Source: Zunongwangia endophytica (GTDB lineage: Bacteria; Bacteroidota; Bacteroidia; Flavobacteriales; Flavobacteriaceae). Taken from it: a DNA stretch of 64,000 nucleotides. The position numbers and the translations under genes are program-made. The notes beneath the pieces are model-generated. The model was not told where the DNA came from and did no database searches. It was given only the letters and a program-made list of their open reading frames with translations. Every line of letters begins with the position of its first letter. The stretch's first letter is position 1. Below are positions 35,649 to 44,523 of the stretch, one piece after another. The stretch is from positions 2,053,501-2,117,500 of the forward strand of contig NZ_JAUFPZ010000002.1 of NCBI RefSeq assembly GCF_030409505.1, given 5' to 3'.

Positions 35649-36545
35649 TTAAATTTTAATTGAATTTCTGTTCCTACTATTTTTTAAGGATGGATAGAGT
35701 CCTTTTAGAATTCTATATTTAGATAAAATCTCTTTTGCTTTTCGAAATTTAAACTTGAAAAATGATTTAAAATAGCTTCGTCTAATTTGTTTTAAATGCA
35801 ATGAAAATTTACTATCAAAGTTTTTTAAGTTTATATCAGCCCATTCGACTTTAGAATATCTTATATATTCTTCATAGTAGTCATCTGAATATTTCAAGAC
35901 GGGTTTTACCTCTCTAAATTCACGATCATGAATCATTTTAGCATTAGGAACAATTCCAATTTTCATATTATGATACAAAACTCTTTGACAATAATTTCGA
36001 TCCTCTCCATAATGAAAAAATAGCGAATCAAAATAGCCTACTTTTTTGAGCGTTCTTTTAGGTATAAGCCAACCGGCAGCATTTACAAAGGGAATTGAAT
36101 AGATATCTTTTATCTTGTTTTCATTTGCGTCGAAAATATAATCCCTCGAAATATTATATCTTGACATGAACATTGAAAAATTTGCATCTAATCCTGTAAA
36201 ACTTTTTGTATAATGGAACGGACTTAAAATTCCATATTCTAATTTGTCCTGAATGATTTTTATTAATTTTCCTAAACAATCTTCTATTAAATAAGCGTCC
36301 TGATTTAATAAGAAAACATAATCTGCGCCATGATTAATTGCATACTCAATCCCTATATTATTAGCTTGCCCAAAACCTAAATTTTTATTTTGCTCTATAA
36401 GATGAACATTCGGATAATTTGTTTTAATAAAATCTTTTGTATTATCCGAACTATTATTATCGACTACAACTACAGGAAAATCACCACATGATTGCAAGCA
36501 TTCATCAATCCATTTTAGACCATTGTAAGTAACGACTATTATCAT
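35649..36545 (-). CDS. glycosyltransferase family 2, rhamnosyltransferase-like
   Basis: The opening IIVVTYNGLKWIDECLQS with VVVDNNSSDNT and NKNLGFGQANNIG is the signature of the WbbL/RfbF-type GT2 group, which often uses dTDP-rhamnose. LLNQDAYL provides the DxD-like motif, and FFHYGEDRNYCQRV carries the catalytic acidic residue. The C-terminal 60 residues are strongly basic, suggesting contact with membrane phosphates. It overlaps the upstream GT2 by 4 bp. Rhamnose specificity is a family tendency, not shown here. Confidence 0.83.
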   Translation of the reverse strand: MIIVVTYNGLKWIDECLQSCGDFPVVVVDNNSSDNTKDFIKTNYPNVHLIEQNKNLGFGQANNIGIEYAINHGADYVFLLNQDAYLIEDCLGKLIKIIQDKLEYGILSPFHYTKSFTGLDANFSMFMSRYNISRDYIFDANENKIKDIYSIPFVNAAGWLIPKRTLKKVGYFDSLFFHYGEDRNYCQRVLYHNMKIGIVPNAKMIHDREFREVKPVLKYSDDYYEEYIRYSKVEWADINLKNFDSKFSLHLKQIRRSYFKSFFKFKFRKAKEILSKYRILKGLYPSLKNSRNRNSIKI

Positions 36546-37417
36546 GCTTTCAAAACTTTATTTTTTAGTTTAATCGCATATTTTACTATAGGTGCGAATG
36601 GATGAAATTCTAAAAAATACTTCTTTTGGTAATCTTTATTTAATAACCAAAAATATTCCTTATATAAAATTTCGTTGTATATTTTATAATCATTGATCTT
36701 AGAAGATCTATTGATATTTGTAGCCTGATCATCGTGAATTCTAAAAGCTACTAATTTTTTATTTAAGATTGCAATTTGTTGTTTTTTTAAGATTCGATAA
36801 TAAAACTCATAATCTAAAATTTGCTTCAAATCTTCCCGAAAATATCCTACTTTTTTTAGAATATCATTTCTAAACATAACTACAGAAGGTTCTCCTATCT
36901 TATTTAAAGGTGATTGTAAAAAAAAATCTGATCGAAAAACTTTTTTATCCAAAACCAAAGTTTGCGATAGATTTTTGAATTGACATTGAAGATTCCCATA
37001 GGTCTGTATCCATTTTTTTAAATCTTTATTCAAATTAGATTCTACGATAAAATCTCTTTTAGACGCCACTAAAGATATATCTTTGTTATCTTCTAAGAAC
37101 TTTGTCATGTCTGATATACAAGTAGAATATAGGATATCGTCTTGAAATAAAAATTTAATATACTTACCCTTAGCTTTTTCAAGACAATTATTCCAATTTG
37201 CACCGATACCATTTGGATTATGATTATAAATTTTAACGGGAAAATCTACAGCTTCTTTAAATTTATTAGCAATTTTAAGGGTCTCATCTTTAGATTGGTC
37301 ATCACTTATTATTATTTCAAAATCTCTAAAATTCTGCTGAAGAATGGAATCTAAAGCCTCTTGTAAGTAGACTCCACCATTATATGTTGGTATACAGATA
37401 GATACTAAACAAGACAT
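36542..37417 (-). CDS. glycosyltransferase family 2
   Basis: GT-A domain: VSICIPTYNGGVYLQEALDSILQQNF, IISDDQSKDETL, GANWNNCLEKAKGKYIKFLFQDDIL, in which QDD is the metal-binding position. The C-terminal part has AFRIHDDQATN, a conserved histidine-containing block of this GT2 group. It lies 3 bp downstream of the sulfotransferase gene. Specificity unknown. Confidence 0.83.
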   Translation of the reverse strand: MSCLVSICIPTYNGGVYLQEALDSILQQNFRDFEIIISDDQSKDETLKIANKFKEAVDFPVKIYNHNPNGIGANWNNCLEKAKGKYIKFLFQDDILYSTCISDMTKFLEDNKDISLVASKRDFIVESNLNKDLKKWIQTYGNLQCQFKNLSQTLVLDKKVFRSDFFLQSPLNKIGEPSVVMFRNDILKKVGYFREDLKQILDYEFYYRILKKQQIAILNKKLVAFRIHDDQATNINRSSKINDYKIYNEILYKEYFWLLNKDYQKKYFLEFHPFAPIVKYAIKLKNKVLKA

Positions 37418-37420
37418 GAT

Positions 37421-38128
37421 TTAAATTATAAAGGATTTAGATGATGAATTACTACGAATATAATCTATTAATCCATCCTTTCTGTCTTCAAAAAAATAGT
37501 TCAGAAATTCTATGTCATTTTTAAATTTTTCCTTTACAATATCTTTTCTTCTTTGATTATAGAAAAAAGAATAATGATTTTTTTTCTTCTTTCCCATATT
37601 CACTTTCTTGCTAAAAAAAGAACTTGGTAATTCCAAATCCCGACAAACTTTTTCTAATCCATTCTGGATTTGTTCAAAAAATATCACCTGATCATAATCT
37701 ATTTTTTGATTATCTAGGCAAAAATAATTGATTTGAGATTTTAAATGATCACCTCTATATAGAATATTTTTACAGTTTAGAACTTTACTAAATTTCCCAG
37801 TAGCATTTATATAATTGAAAAAGCTATCGTTAATATTTTGTTCTTTACTCAACCAACAATAGTCTGAATATAGCCGATCCCATGGATTCCTTACAATTAT
37901 AAACTTATAGTAGTTGTTCCATTCATGAGAACTTAATAAATTATTTTGAATCAATTCTTCTGGAGTAGCATGTTGAAGGTGCATTTTTAATTCTTCATTC
38001 CATCCAAAAAGATTGCTGTTATTACTTTCAGAATTATTTGAAACATCTATTCCAAAGGCAGTTTCAATACTGGATCCAGCACATTTCGAAATATGAATAA
38101 AAATGCATTTATGTTTATGTGAAATCAT
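37421..38128 (-). CDS. sulfotransferase family 2-like protein
   Basis: The 235-residue protein opens with CIFIHISKCAGSSIETAFG, the 5'-phosphosulfate-binding loop of PAPS-dependent carbohydrate sulfotransferases (PF03567). FIIVRNPWDRLYSDYCWL then provides the 3'-phosphate-binding Arg and Ser. It would transfer sulfate from PAPS to a sugar of the polysaccharide or its lipid-linked intermediate. There is no signal peptide, so it acts in the cytosol before export. It overlaps wzt by 4 bp. Sulfated glycans are common in marine bacteria, which fits. Confidence 0.83.
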   Translation of the reverse strand: MISHKHKCIFIHISKCAGSSIETAFGIDVSNNSESNNSNLFGWNEELKMHLQHATPEELIQNNLLSSHEWNNYYKFIIVRNPWDRLYSDYCWLSKEQNINDSFFNYINATGKFSKVLNCKNILYRGDHLKSQINYFCLDNQKIDYDQVIFFEQIQNGLEKVCRDLELPSSFFSKKVNMGKKKKNHYSFFYNQRRKDIVKEKFKNDIEFLNYFFEDRKDGLIDYIRSNSSSKSFII

Positions 38129-39408
38129 GCATCTTTAAGTTTTTGCCAGCTATATTCAGACAGTAGAAATCCTAGATTTTTTATAGTAGGTAATTTCCCG
38201 GTTTTATAAAAGTCGCCGTTCGCAACCTTAAAATCAAGAAATCTTTCATTTTCATATAATAACTCTCGATCGTCTAAATTTAATAATTGCACCCCCAATA
38301 TATAATTACCAGAGGTAATCGCTAATTTTTCTATAACACATTGTGTTGTTATCTTTTCAGAAACTGAAATACGCAAAAAATCATCTGTATGATAAGTATT
38401 TAACGTAGTTATCAGACGCTTATTTTCATCGAAAAATTGAAGTCTTAAATTCAATTCCATCGATTTATTGGAAATGTTTTCGATAGAAATTCGGAAGTAA
38501 TACGATTCACCTGATATTAAATTATTAATTTTCTTTTGGTTGTCATATATAGCAAGCTCATGGATTCTGGCATTTTTTATTGAGAGCGGAAAAAATTGCC
38601 CACTTTGCTTATCGTCCTTTTCTTCTGCTAAATATTGGTTTATTCCTTCTTTTACATCCCCTTCAAATTGAACAGAACCATTTTTCAGAACCAAACATCG
38701 CGTACATAGCTGTTGAATAGAGGCCATATTATGACTCACGAAAAGGACCGTTCTTCCTTCACCTGTAGATAGATCTTGCATTTTTCCAATAGCTTTCTTT
38801 TGAAATTCAGCATCACCAACGGCTAAAACCTCATCGACTACTAATATTTCAGGTTCTAGATGAGCTGCTACTGCAAAACCTAAACGTACTCGCATCCCGC
38901 TGCTATATCTTTTCACCGGTGTATCAATGTACATTTCGCAACCGGAAAAAGCTATAATTTCATCGATTTTAGCACGTATCTCCGGCTTTGTCATTCCTAG
39001 AATAGCACCATTAAGATATATATTTTCCCGGCCAGTCAGTTCTGGATGAAAACCCGTCCCAACTTCAAGCAACGAAGCAATACGTCCTTTTGTTTTAATA
39101 CTTCCGGTAGTGGGCGAAGTTACCCTCGAAAGTAATTTTAATAAAGTAGATTTTCCGGCACCATTTTTACCAATAATACCTAAAACCTCTCCCGTCTTTA
39201 CTTCAAAATTAATATCTCGAAGCGCCCAAACATAATCTTCATTTGCTTTTGCAGATCGATCGTTTACCGCTCCTACTTTCAAATAAGGATCTTCTTTCCC
39301 TCTTATTTGATGCCACCACCGATTAAAATCATGGCTTATAGTGCCTGTACCAACCGTACCCAATCGATACTGTTTTGAAATATTTTCTGCTTTTAAAATG
39401 ACACTCAT
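38125..39408 (-). CDS. wzt: polysaccharide ABC exporter ATPase Wzt with C-terminal sugar-binding domain
   Basis: The N-terminal nucleotide-binding domain shows GKNGAGKSTLLKLL (Walker A, near residue 80), ELTGRENIYLNG, RYSSGMRVRLGFAVA (signature) and ILVVDEVLAVGD (Walker B). Residues from about 270 to 427 form a beta-rich Wzt_C domain, which in E. coli O8/O9a recognises the non-reducing terminus of the finished chain. This suggests that the glycan carries a specific cap. It overlaps wzm by one base (TAATG) and the sulfotransferase by four. Confidence 0.92.
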   Translation of the reverse strand: MSVILKAENISKQYRLGTVGTGTISHDFNRWWHQIRGKEDPYLKVGAVNDRSAKANEDYVWALRDINFEVKTGEVLGIIGKNGAGKSTLLKLLSRVTSPTTGSIKTKGRIASLLEVGTGFHPELTGRENIYLNGAILGMTKPEIRAKIDEIIAFSGCEMYIDTPVKRYSSGMRVRLGFAVAAHLEPEILVVDEVLAVGDAEFQKKAIGKMQDLSTGEGRTVLFVSHNMASIQQLCTRCLVLKNGSVQFEGDVKEGINQYLAEEKDDKQSGQFFPLSIKNARIHELAIYDNQKKINNLISGESYYFRISIENISNKSMELNLRLQFFDENKRLITTLNTYHTDDFLRISVSEKITTQCVIEKLAITSGNYILGVQLLNLDDRELLYENERFLDFKVANGDFYKTGKLPTIKNLGFLLSEYSWQKLKDA

Positions 39409-40268
39409 TATACAGTATCTATAAAATTCTTTTCTGTTCTATTAAAGGTAATCAAACCTATAAGAAATAAAGCTAGACTAATTCCTATAGTGTATAAAAA
39501 AGATCCTAGGTTAAAAATACCTTCATCTAAAATCATATATCGAAATCCTTCTATAATCTGGGTTAACGGATTTAAACGAACAATCCATGCAATGTCTGGC
39601 ATCTTTTCTTCCACCTGACTTAAAGGATAAGGCACCGCTGAAATATAAACTAGCAAAGAGGTCGCAAAACCGATAAGTACGGTAAGATCACGATATTTAG
39701 TTGTCATTGCTGAAATAATCATCCCAAATCCTAAACCCATAAAAGCCATTAATATCACATACACAGGAAATAGAATGAGATTAGCATTTGGTGTAACCGA
39801 ACTACCTTGATAAATAAAATAGATGTAAAAAACAATTAGAATAAGAATCTGAATTCCGAATTTTACTAATCCAGCAATTACTTTACTCAGAGGAACAATA
39901 ACCCGAGGAAAATACACTTTACCAAAAAGGGCTGCATTTTGATTAAAAGTGTTCGATGTACTGGTAAAGCATTGATTAAAATAATTCCATGCTGTAATTC
40001 CCGTAAGATTGAATAGAAAATTAGGAACGCTACCTGTAGATACACTTGCGATATTATTGAACACCAACGTATATATTACAGAAGTAAATAGAGGCTGAAT
40101 AAAGAACCAAAGCGGCCCAAGTATAGTTTGCTTATAAACCGTTGTGATATCTCGCTTTACGAACAAAATCAACAAATCCCTATATCGCCAAATCTCTTGG
40201 AAATTAAGGTCGATTAGCTTCCTTTTGGGACTAATTTCATATAACCAGTTATCTTCTATGGAATTCAT
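39408..40268 (-). CDS. wzm: polysaccharide ABC exporter permease Wzm
   Basis: An ABC-2 type inner-membrane permease of 286 residues with six predicted helices. The cytosolic coupling segment WRYRDLLILFVKRDITTVYKQTILG and GPLWFFIQPL are characteristic of Wzm/KpsM/TagG. With wzt it should flip a lipid-linked finished polysaccharide across the inner membrane. An 88 bp gap separates it from the upstream methyltransferase, and no clear promoter is visible there. Confidence 0.92.
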   Translation of the reverse strand: MNSIEDNWLYEISPKRKLIDLNFQEIWRYRDLLILFVKRDITTVYKQTILGPLWFFIQPLFTSVIYTLVFNNIASVSTGSVPNFLFNLTGITAWNYFNQCFTSTSNTFNQNAALFGKVYFPRVIVPLSKVIAGLVKFGIQILILIVFYIYFIYQGSSVTPNANLILFPVYVILMAFMGLGFGMIISAMTTKYRDLTVLIGFATSLLVYISAVPYPLSQVEEKMPDIAWIVRLNPLTQIIEGFRYMILDEGIFNLGSFLYTIGISLALFLIGLITFNRTEKNFIDTV

Positions 40269-40356
40269 AAACTTTTTGGAGGCTTTGCAGCTTTTTGATT
40301 TATTATTCTCGCTATTTTCTAATAATTTAAATTCTATCTCAACTTAAATATTTTTG

Positions 40357-41124
40357 TTATTTTTTATTTCCGTAAAGGATGACTCTGGCGAAGAGCACAT
40401 AAAAAAAAGGAATTTTTGAAATAAAAATATCCAAATTAGACGCTAATTTATTTATCCAGTTATCGTAGTTTTTATCACCATAAACTTTTAGAGAAACGAC
40501 TCCAAACATGACAGTGAAAAAATCAAAAAAATAATGATCAAATGTGAATTTCTCTTTGATTATTTTAATGTCTTTTGAAACCAAAGCGTGTTCATCTGGC
40601 GTTCTCTCTTGTGGATTCATTTTTCTGTAAATCTTATAAATCGGATTCATATTTAGGGGTTCCAAAAAAATTATCTTACCGCCAGGCTTTAATACTCTAT
40701 GAATATGGCTTATTGATTTTTCGATATCCAAATGATGAAGTATTGCTCCCCCGAACACAATATCAAAAGATTCATCTGCAAAAGATAAATCATTGGCATC
40801 CATCAAATAATGGTTTATTGGAAAATCTCTCGAACTCGCGTGCTTTTTGCCATTTTCTAATTCCTGTTCTGAAATATTTATACAGGTTAAACTTTTAGGT
40901 TTGGTGGATTTATCAAACCAGGCCGCCCAGGTATAAGAACCAATTTCTAGAACATCTTTATCATCAAATTCCAGAAGTAGTTTATTGATAATCTTTCTCT
41001 CTCGCTTATAAGAATAAAAAAAAGCATGCCTTCTTAGCTTCTTGATTTTAGTCCTATCCAATTTATTCTGATTCCAATAATCTCTTTCGGTCTGATTTAT
41101 TTCTTCTCTGGTTCTCGCTTTCAT
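40357..41124 (-). CDS. SAM-dependent methyltransferase of the polysaccharide cluster
   Basis: A class I methyltransferase with DVLEIGSYTWAAW (motif I with an atypical glycine pattern), LTCINISEQELENG, MDANDLSFADESFDIVFGGAILHHL (motif IV region) and HRVLKPGGKIIFLEPL. These motifs fit the Methyltransf_11 group. Its place between wzc and wzm suggests that it methylates a sugar or caps the chain, which would fit a Wzt with a terminus-reading domain. That is inference. A terminal membrane-like segment (FFYVLFARVILYG) occurs at the C-terminus. Confidence 0.8.
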   Translation of the reverse strand: MKARTREEINQTERDYWNQNKLDRTKIKKLRRHAFFYSYKRERKIINKLLLEFDDKDVLEIGSYTWAAWFDKSTKPKSLTCINISEQELENGKKHASSRDFPINHYLMDANDLSFADESFDIVFGGAILHHLDIEKSISHIHRVLKPGGKIIFLEPLNMNPIYKIYRKMNPQERTPDEHALVSKDIKIIKEKFTFDHYFFDFFTVMFGVVSLKVYGDKNYDNWINKLASNLDIFISKIPFFYVLFARVILYGNKK

Positions 41125-41152
41125 AATATTAGACAGTCACTAATAACTTATT

Positions 41153-43624
41153 TTATTCAAACTTGCGCTTAAACTTCTCCCATGATTTCTTGAATTGAGA
41201 TCGTGTAGATGGCGCTTCACCATACCCGTTATTATAACGATTATAACCATAGCCGTAGCCGTAACCATAGCCGTAACCATAGCCATAGCCATAGCCATAT
41301 TTCGCTCGATGTACGAAGTGATTCAGTACAAAACTTATATTTTTTATCTCTCCTTTGGCATATTTCTGATTAATCGACTCTAACATACCCCTTTTGGTAT
41401 AATCCTGTCGCACCATATAAATAGTGGCATCGGTAAATTTTACTAGATTTAATGCATCTGCGACCAAACCAATTGGTGGTGTATCCAAAATAATATAATC
41501 GTAAGTTTGCCTAAGTTCTTTTATCAGCGCTTCCATTTGATCATTCATCAGTAATTCTGATGGGTTTGGTGGCACCGGCCCTGCGGTAATTACATCCAGA
41601 AAAGGTATTTTACTTTCCTGAATAATTTCTTTAGAACTTGCATCTTGAATTAAATAATTGCTAACTCCTAATTCATTATTCAATCCAAAATCATCAAAAA
41701 TTTTGGGCTTACGCAAATCCAGCCCCACAAGTACCGTTTTCTTTTCGCTCATTGCGAAAACGGTGGCCATATTCATTGCGCAAAAGGTTTTCCCTTCTCC
41801 TGAAACAGAAGAAGTGATCAAAAGCGTTTTAGCTCCTTCAACGCCCTGTTTTTTGTACATAAACTGTAAACTGGATCGCAAGCCTCTAAAGCCTTCAGAA
41901 ATTGAAGCTTTTGGACTTTCAAAAACCGCAAGATTACTACTCATCTTGCTTTTACCTATCATTCCTAAAATTGGTATGGGAGATAAACGCTCTACTTCCT
42001 GAGCGTTGTGGATATTAGTATTTAAAAAAACCAATAAAAACACAAAGGTCAACGGTATAACTCCCCCAACCATTACTGCCATTACGTAATTGAGCTGCGT
42101 ATTAGGTCCTACCCTTCCTCCACCAATGTCCTTAGCTTTGTCTATGATTAGCACATCGCTAACGTTGGCTGCTTTTATAAGTCCCGCTTCATTACGTTTT
42201 TCTAAAAACAGATTGTATGTTTTTTCACTAATATTATACTTTCGCTGAATTTTTAATAAATCCTGCTCTTCCTTCGGCAGCTCTCTAATTTTTGATTCGG
42301 CAGTGGATATTTGTCCGTTGATATCCCTCAATTCACTTTGAAGCAATCCTTTGGAACTTGTAATATTTTCAAGCAAAACAGATTTAACACTATTAATTTG
42401 CCTGTCGATATCTGCGAAAATTGGAGCTCCTTCTTTTAACGAGTACTGGTAGTTGCTTCGTTCTTCAGCTAAGGTTATTAAACGAGAAACAGCATTAGCT
42501 ATACTACCTTCAGAAATTCCTGCTACCGATGGCGCCGGAATATCAGAATAATCGTTTCGAGTTTCTAAATAGGTTCTCAGCGTTTGGTAATACGACAACT
42601 GTCTGGTTATATTTTCCTTTCTAGAATCGAGATCTAAAAGCTTACTAGAAAGCTGCTGACTTTCCGCGGAGATATCTAAGATCTCATTATCATTTTTATA
42701 AGAATTAAGTTCGCTTTCTACCAACCTTAATTCGCGAGATTTCACATTTAAACTACTATCTATAAATGCGATAGTCTTCGTAGCAAAAAGATTCTTTCTC
42801 GCTAACATATTGTCACTAAGAACATTAACCGATCCATTTAGATAATCGACTATTCTTGCTTTATTGTTACCAGATTGGGTTAGCGTTAAAACTGATGCAC
42901 CATTAGATTCTGGCTTTACAGAAACATTTTTATATCTGGAAACGGCAGAATCAAAATTCAAAAAGCTAACATAAAAACTCTTGTCTTCCTGAAGTCTTTT
43001 TTCTGAGCGTATTAATGTAGCATTCAAAAAAGGAGTTTTAATTTTTTCTCCAAATTTGAATGTTTTACTAAACTCTATTTCTTTGGTCCCACCGGCTTTT
43101 TTGTCTTTAGAACCATAAGATTGGAGTGTTAATCTACCAGGAACTGATGCCGTAATTTTGAAATTTTCTTCACTTACAGGTACAATTTTATAGCTGATAT
43201 TTAAAGCTTGGAACTTATTCGTATCCACAACTACTTCGAACGGAGTCTCGCCATAGGCGTCTACTCGTTGATATTCTCCATCTTTTTTGTAATCCACGTA
43301 AAACCCAAGACGCTCTACAACTTCTTCATTGTGAGTTCTTGATCTTAAAATGGTAATAGCCGTATTTACTTTGTCTGATGTACCACCCCAATTAAATGTT
43401 AAGCTTGTATTACTGGTAAAAAAAGGATTTTGATCGTCCTTAATAGAAATTGAATTTGCTAATTGATATACCGGCAATTTTCTAACATTATTATAGTAAG
43501 CAACTGCTAAACTTACTGTTACTGAAAACAATATAAGTTTCCAGTAACTAATAACTTTTAGCACAAAACCTTTAAAATCAAAGGTTGATCCTACATCTGA
43601 AATATGATCCTCTTCATTCGCCAT
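41153..43624 (-). CDS. wzc: polysaccharide co-polymerase / tyrosine autokinase Wzc
   Basis: Wzc controls chain length and export and is regulated by autophosphorylation on C-terminal tyrosines. Residues 15-60 contain a Wzz domain with the first membrane helix, a periplasmic coiled-coil region follows (about 290-480), and the second helix is near 510-530. The cytosolic BY-kinase shows Walker A SSVSGEGKTF (near 605), Walker A' VLVGLDLRKPKIF, and YIILDTPPIG. The tail (776-793) is nine Tyr-Gly repeats followed by YNRYNNGYG. It abuts wza and probably forms its partner across the envelope. Confidence 0.94.
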   Translation of the reverse strand: MANEEDHISDVGSTFDFKGFVLKVISYWKLILFSVTVSLAVAYYNNVRKLPVYQLANSISIKDDQNPFFTSNTSLTFNWGGTSDKVNTAITILRSRTHNEEVVERLGFYVDYKKDGEYQRVDAYGETPFEVVVDTNKFQALNISYKIVPVSEENFKITASVPGRLTLQSYGSKDKKAGGTKEIEFSKTFKFGEKIKTPFLNATLIRSEKRLQEDKSFYVSFLNFDSAVSRYKNVSVKPESNGASVLTLTQSGNNKARIVDYLNGSVNVLSDNMLARKNLFATKTIAFIDSSLNVKSRELRLVESELNSYKNDNEILDISAESQQLSSKLLDLDSRKENITRQLSYYQTLRTYLETRNDYSDIPAPSVAGISEGSIANAVSRLITLAEERSNYQYSLKEGAPIFADIDRQINSVKSVLLENITSSKGLLQSELRDINGQISTAESKIRELPKEEQDLLKIQRKYNISEKTYNLFLEKRNEAGLIKAANVSDVLIIDKAKDIGGGRVGPNTQLNYVMAVMVGGVIPLTFVFLLVFLNTNIHNAQEVERLSPIPILGMIGKSKMSSNLAVFESPKASISEGFRGLRSSLQFMYKKQGVEGAKTLLITSSVSGEGKTFCAMNMATVFAMSEKKTVLVGLDLRKPKIFDDFGLNNELGVSNYLIQDASSKEIIQESKIPFLDVITAGPVPPNPSELLMNDQMEALIKELRQTYDYIILDTPPIGLVADALNLVKFTDATIYMVRQDYTKRGMLESINQKYAKGEIKNISFVLNHFVHRAKYGYGYGYGYGYGYGYGYGYNRYNNGYGEAPSTRSQFKKSWEKFKRKFE
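41246..41299 (-). repeat. 6-bp coding tandem repeat (nine Tyr-Gly units in Wzc)
   Basis: Nine consecutive 6-bp units of the form TAY GGY lie inside the wzc 3' end. The unit length preserves frame, so slippage would change the number of tyrosines without disrupting the protein. Codon variation between units (TAT/TAC, GGC/GGT) indicates that the array is not freshly expanded. Confidence 0.9.
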
Positions 43625-44416
43625 TTAAAACCTAGTAAATAATAAGATTGTTGTTGAAATTAACGAAAAAACTGTGCCTATGGTTCTAAAACTTTCGATT
43701 CCGGTTGTACCAGCCCCTAAAGATTTTTGAGGTAATGGATCTACAATGATCAAATCATTAGGCTGAATATAGTAGTACGCACTCTTAACAGCGTCTAAAT
43801 TCGTTAAATCTATATGATGCACTTCCTCGCCATGGGGATATTGCCTTAAGATCTTCACATCTTCTCTGTTTCCGACATCGCTAATTCCTCCCGCATTGGC
43901 TATCGCTTCCATTATCGTAACTCGCTCTTTATAAAGAACATTACTCCCAGCGCCTATTTCTCCAATGGTAGTATACCGTATTCCCGCAAGCTTTACAGTT
44001 ACAAAAATGTTCGCCTCTGCTCTAAAATATTCCGATAATAATTGATTTTCTATCTTCTCCCTTATTTCCTCGACCGTATACCCCATCACATTCAATTCTC
44101 CTAAGGTTGGTACTCTAATATTACCATGTTCATCAACAGCAAAACCATCGTAATACATTCTTTCTTCTCCGGTAGCATCAGTATTCCCTTCATTCACAGG
44201 GTTAAACATACCTACGATATCCTGATCTAAAGCTTTCACTCTTATACTCAGAAGATCGCCAACTTGTACGCGGTAAGGTTTATTTAGACGATGTACATCT
44301 ACAATACTATCAATGCTCGCCTTATCTTCCTGAAGATAAGATAACTTCTTTGTAGAAATACAGGAAGTAGACAATAAAGATAGCGCAAGCACTAGGAATA
44401 ATAAAATTCTAGACAT
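43625..44416 (-). CDS. wza: polysaccharide export outer-membrane lipoprotein Wza
   Basis: Wza forms the outer-membrane export channel. From the ATG at 44416 the protein has a lipoprotein signal (hydrophobic core then LLSTSC lipobox). A Poly_export domain follows (YRVQVGDLLSIRV), then an SLBB repeat (TTIGEIGAGSNVLYKERVTIMEAIANAGGISD), and a C-terminal membrane helix, which is common in Bacteroidetes members. A GTG at 44428 would extend it by four residues but leaves almost no leader after the apparent promoter. It is the first gene of the cluster. Confidence 0.92.
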   Translation of the reverse strand: MSRILLFLVLALSLLSTSCISTKKLSYLQEDKASIDSIVDVHRLNKPYRVQVGDLLSIRVKALDQDIVGMFNPVNEGNTDATGEERMYYDGFAVDEHGNIRVPTLGELNVMGYTVEEIREKIENQLLSEYFRAEANIFVTVKLAGIRYTTIGEIGAGSNVLYKERVTIMEAIANAGGISDVGNREDVKILRQYPHGEEVHHIDLTNLDAVKSAYYYIQPNDLIIVDPLPQKSLGAGTTGIESFRTIGTVFSLISTTILLFTRF

Positions 44417-44438
44417 AAGGGGCTTCACAAATTTTTAA

Positions 44439-44446
44439 CAAATATA
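44439..44446 (-). promoter_or_regulatory. -7 element of the main polysaccharide-cluster promoter
   Basis: The minus strand reads TATATTTG (matches TAnnTTTG), 22 bp before the wza ATG in the divergent region with the ABC-F gene. No TTG sits at canonical -33 distance, so regulation by an activator is possible. Confidence 0.5.
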
Positions 44447-44523
44447 ATTCTTGTCAATTAATAATGAAATAATTAAGATGAATATCGATAATTTAACTTT
44501 ATTTGCGGTTAAACTGAACACTT

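Noticed and set aside
41236..41300. CRISPR-like array in the wzc tail
   Set aside because: The repeats are 6 bp units in frame, with no spacers, and encode Tyr-Gly. No cas genes are present.
44417..44428. GTG start for wza at 44428
   Set aside because: ATG at 44416 gives a normal signal sequence and leaves a leader after the promoter. The GTG would leave only a few bases.
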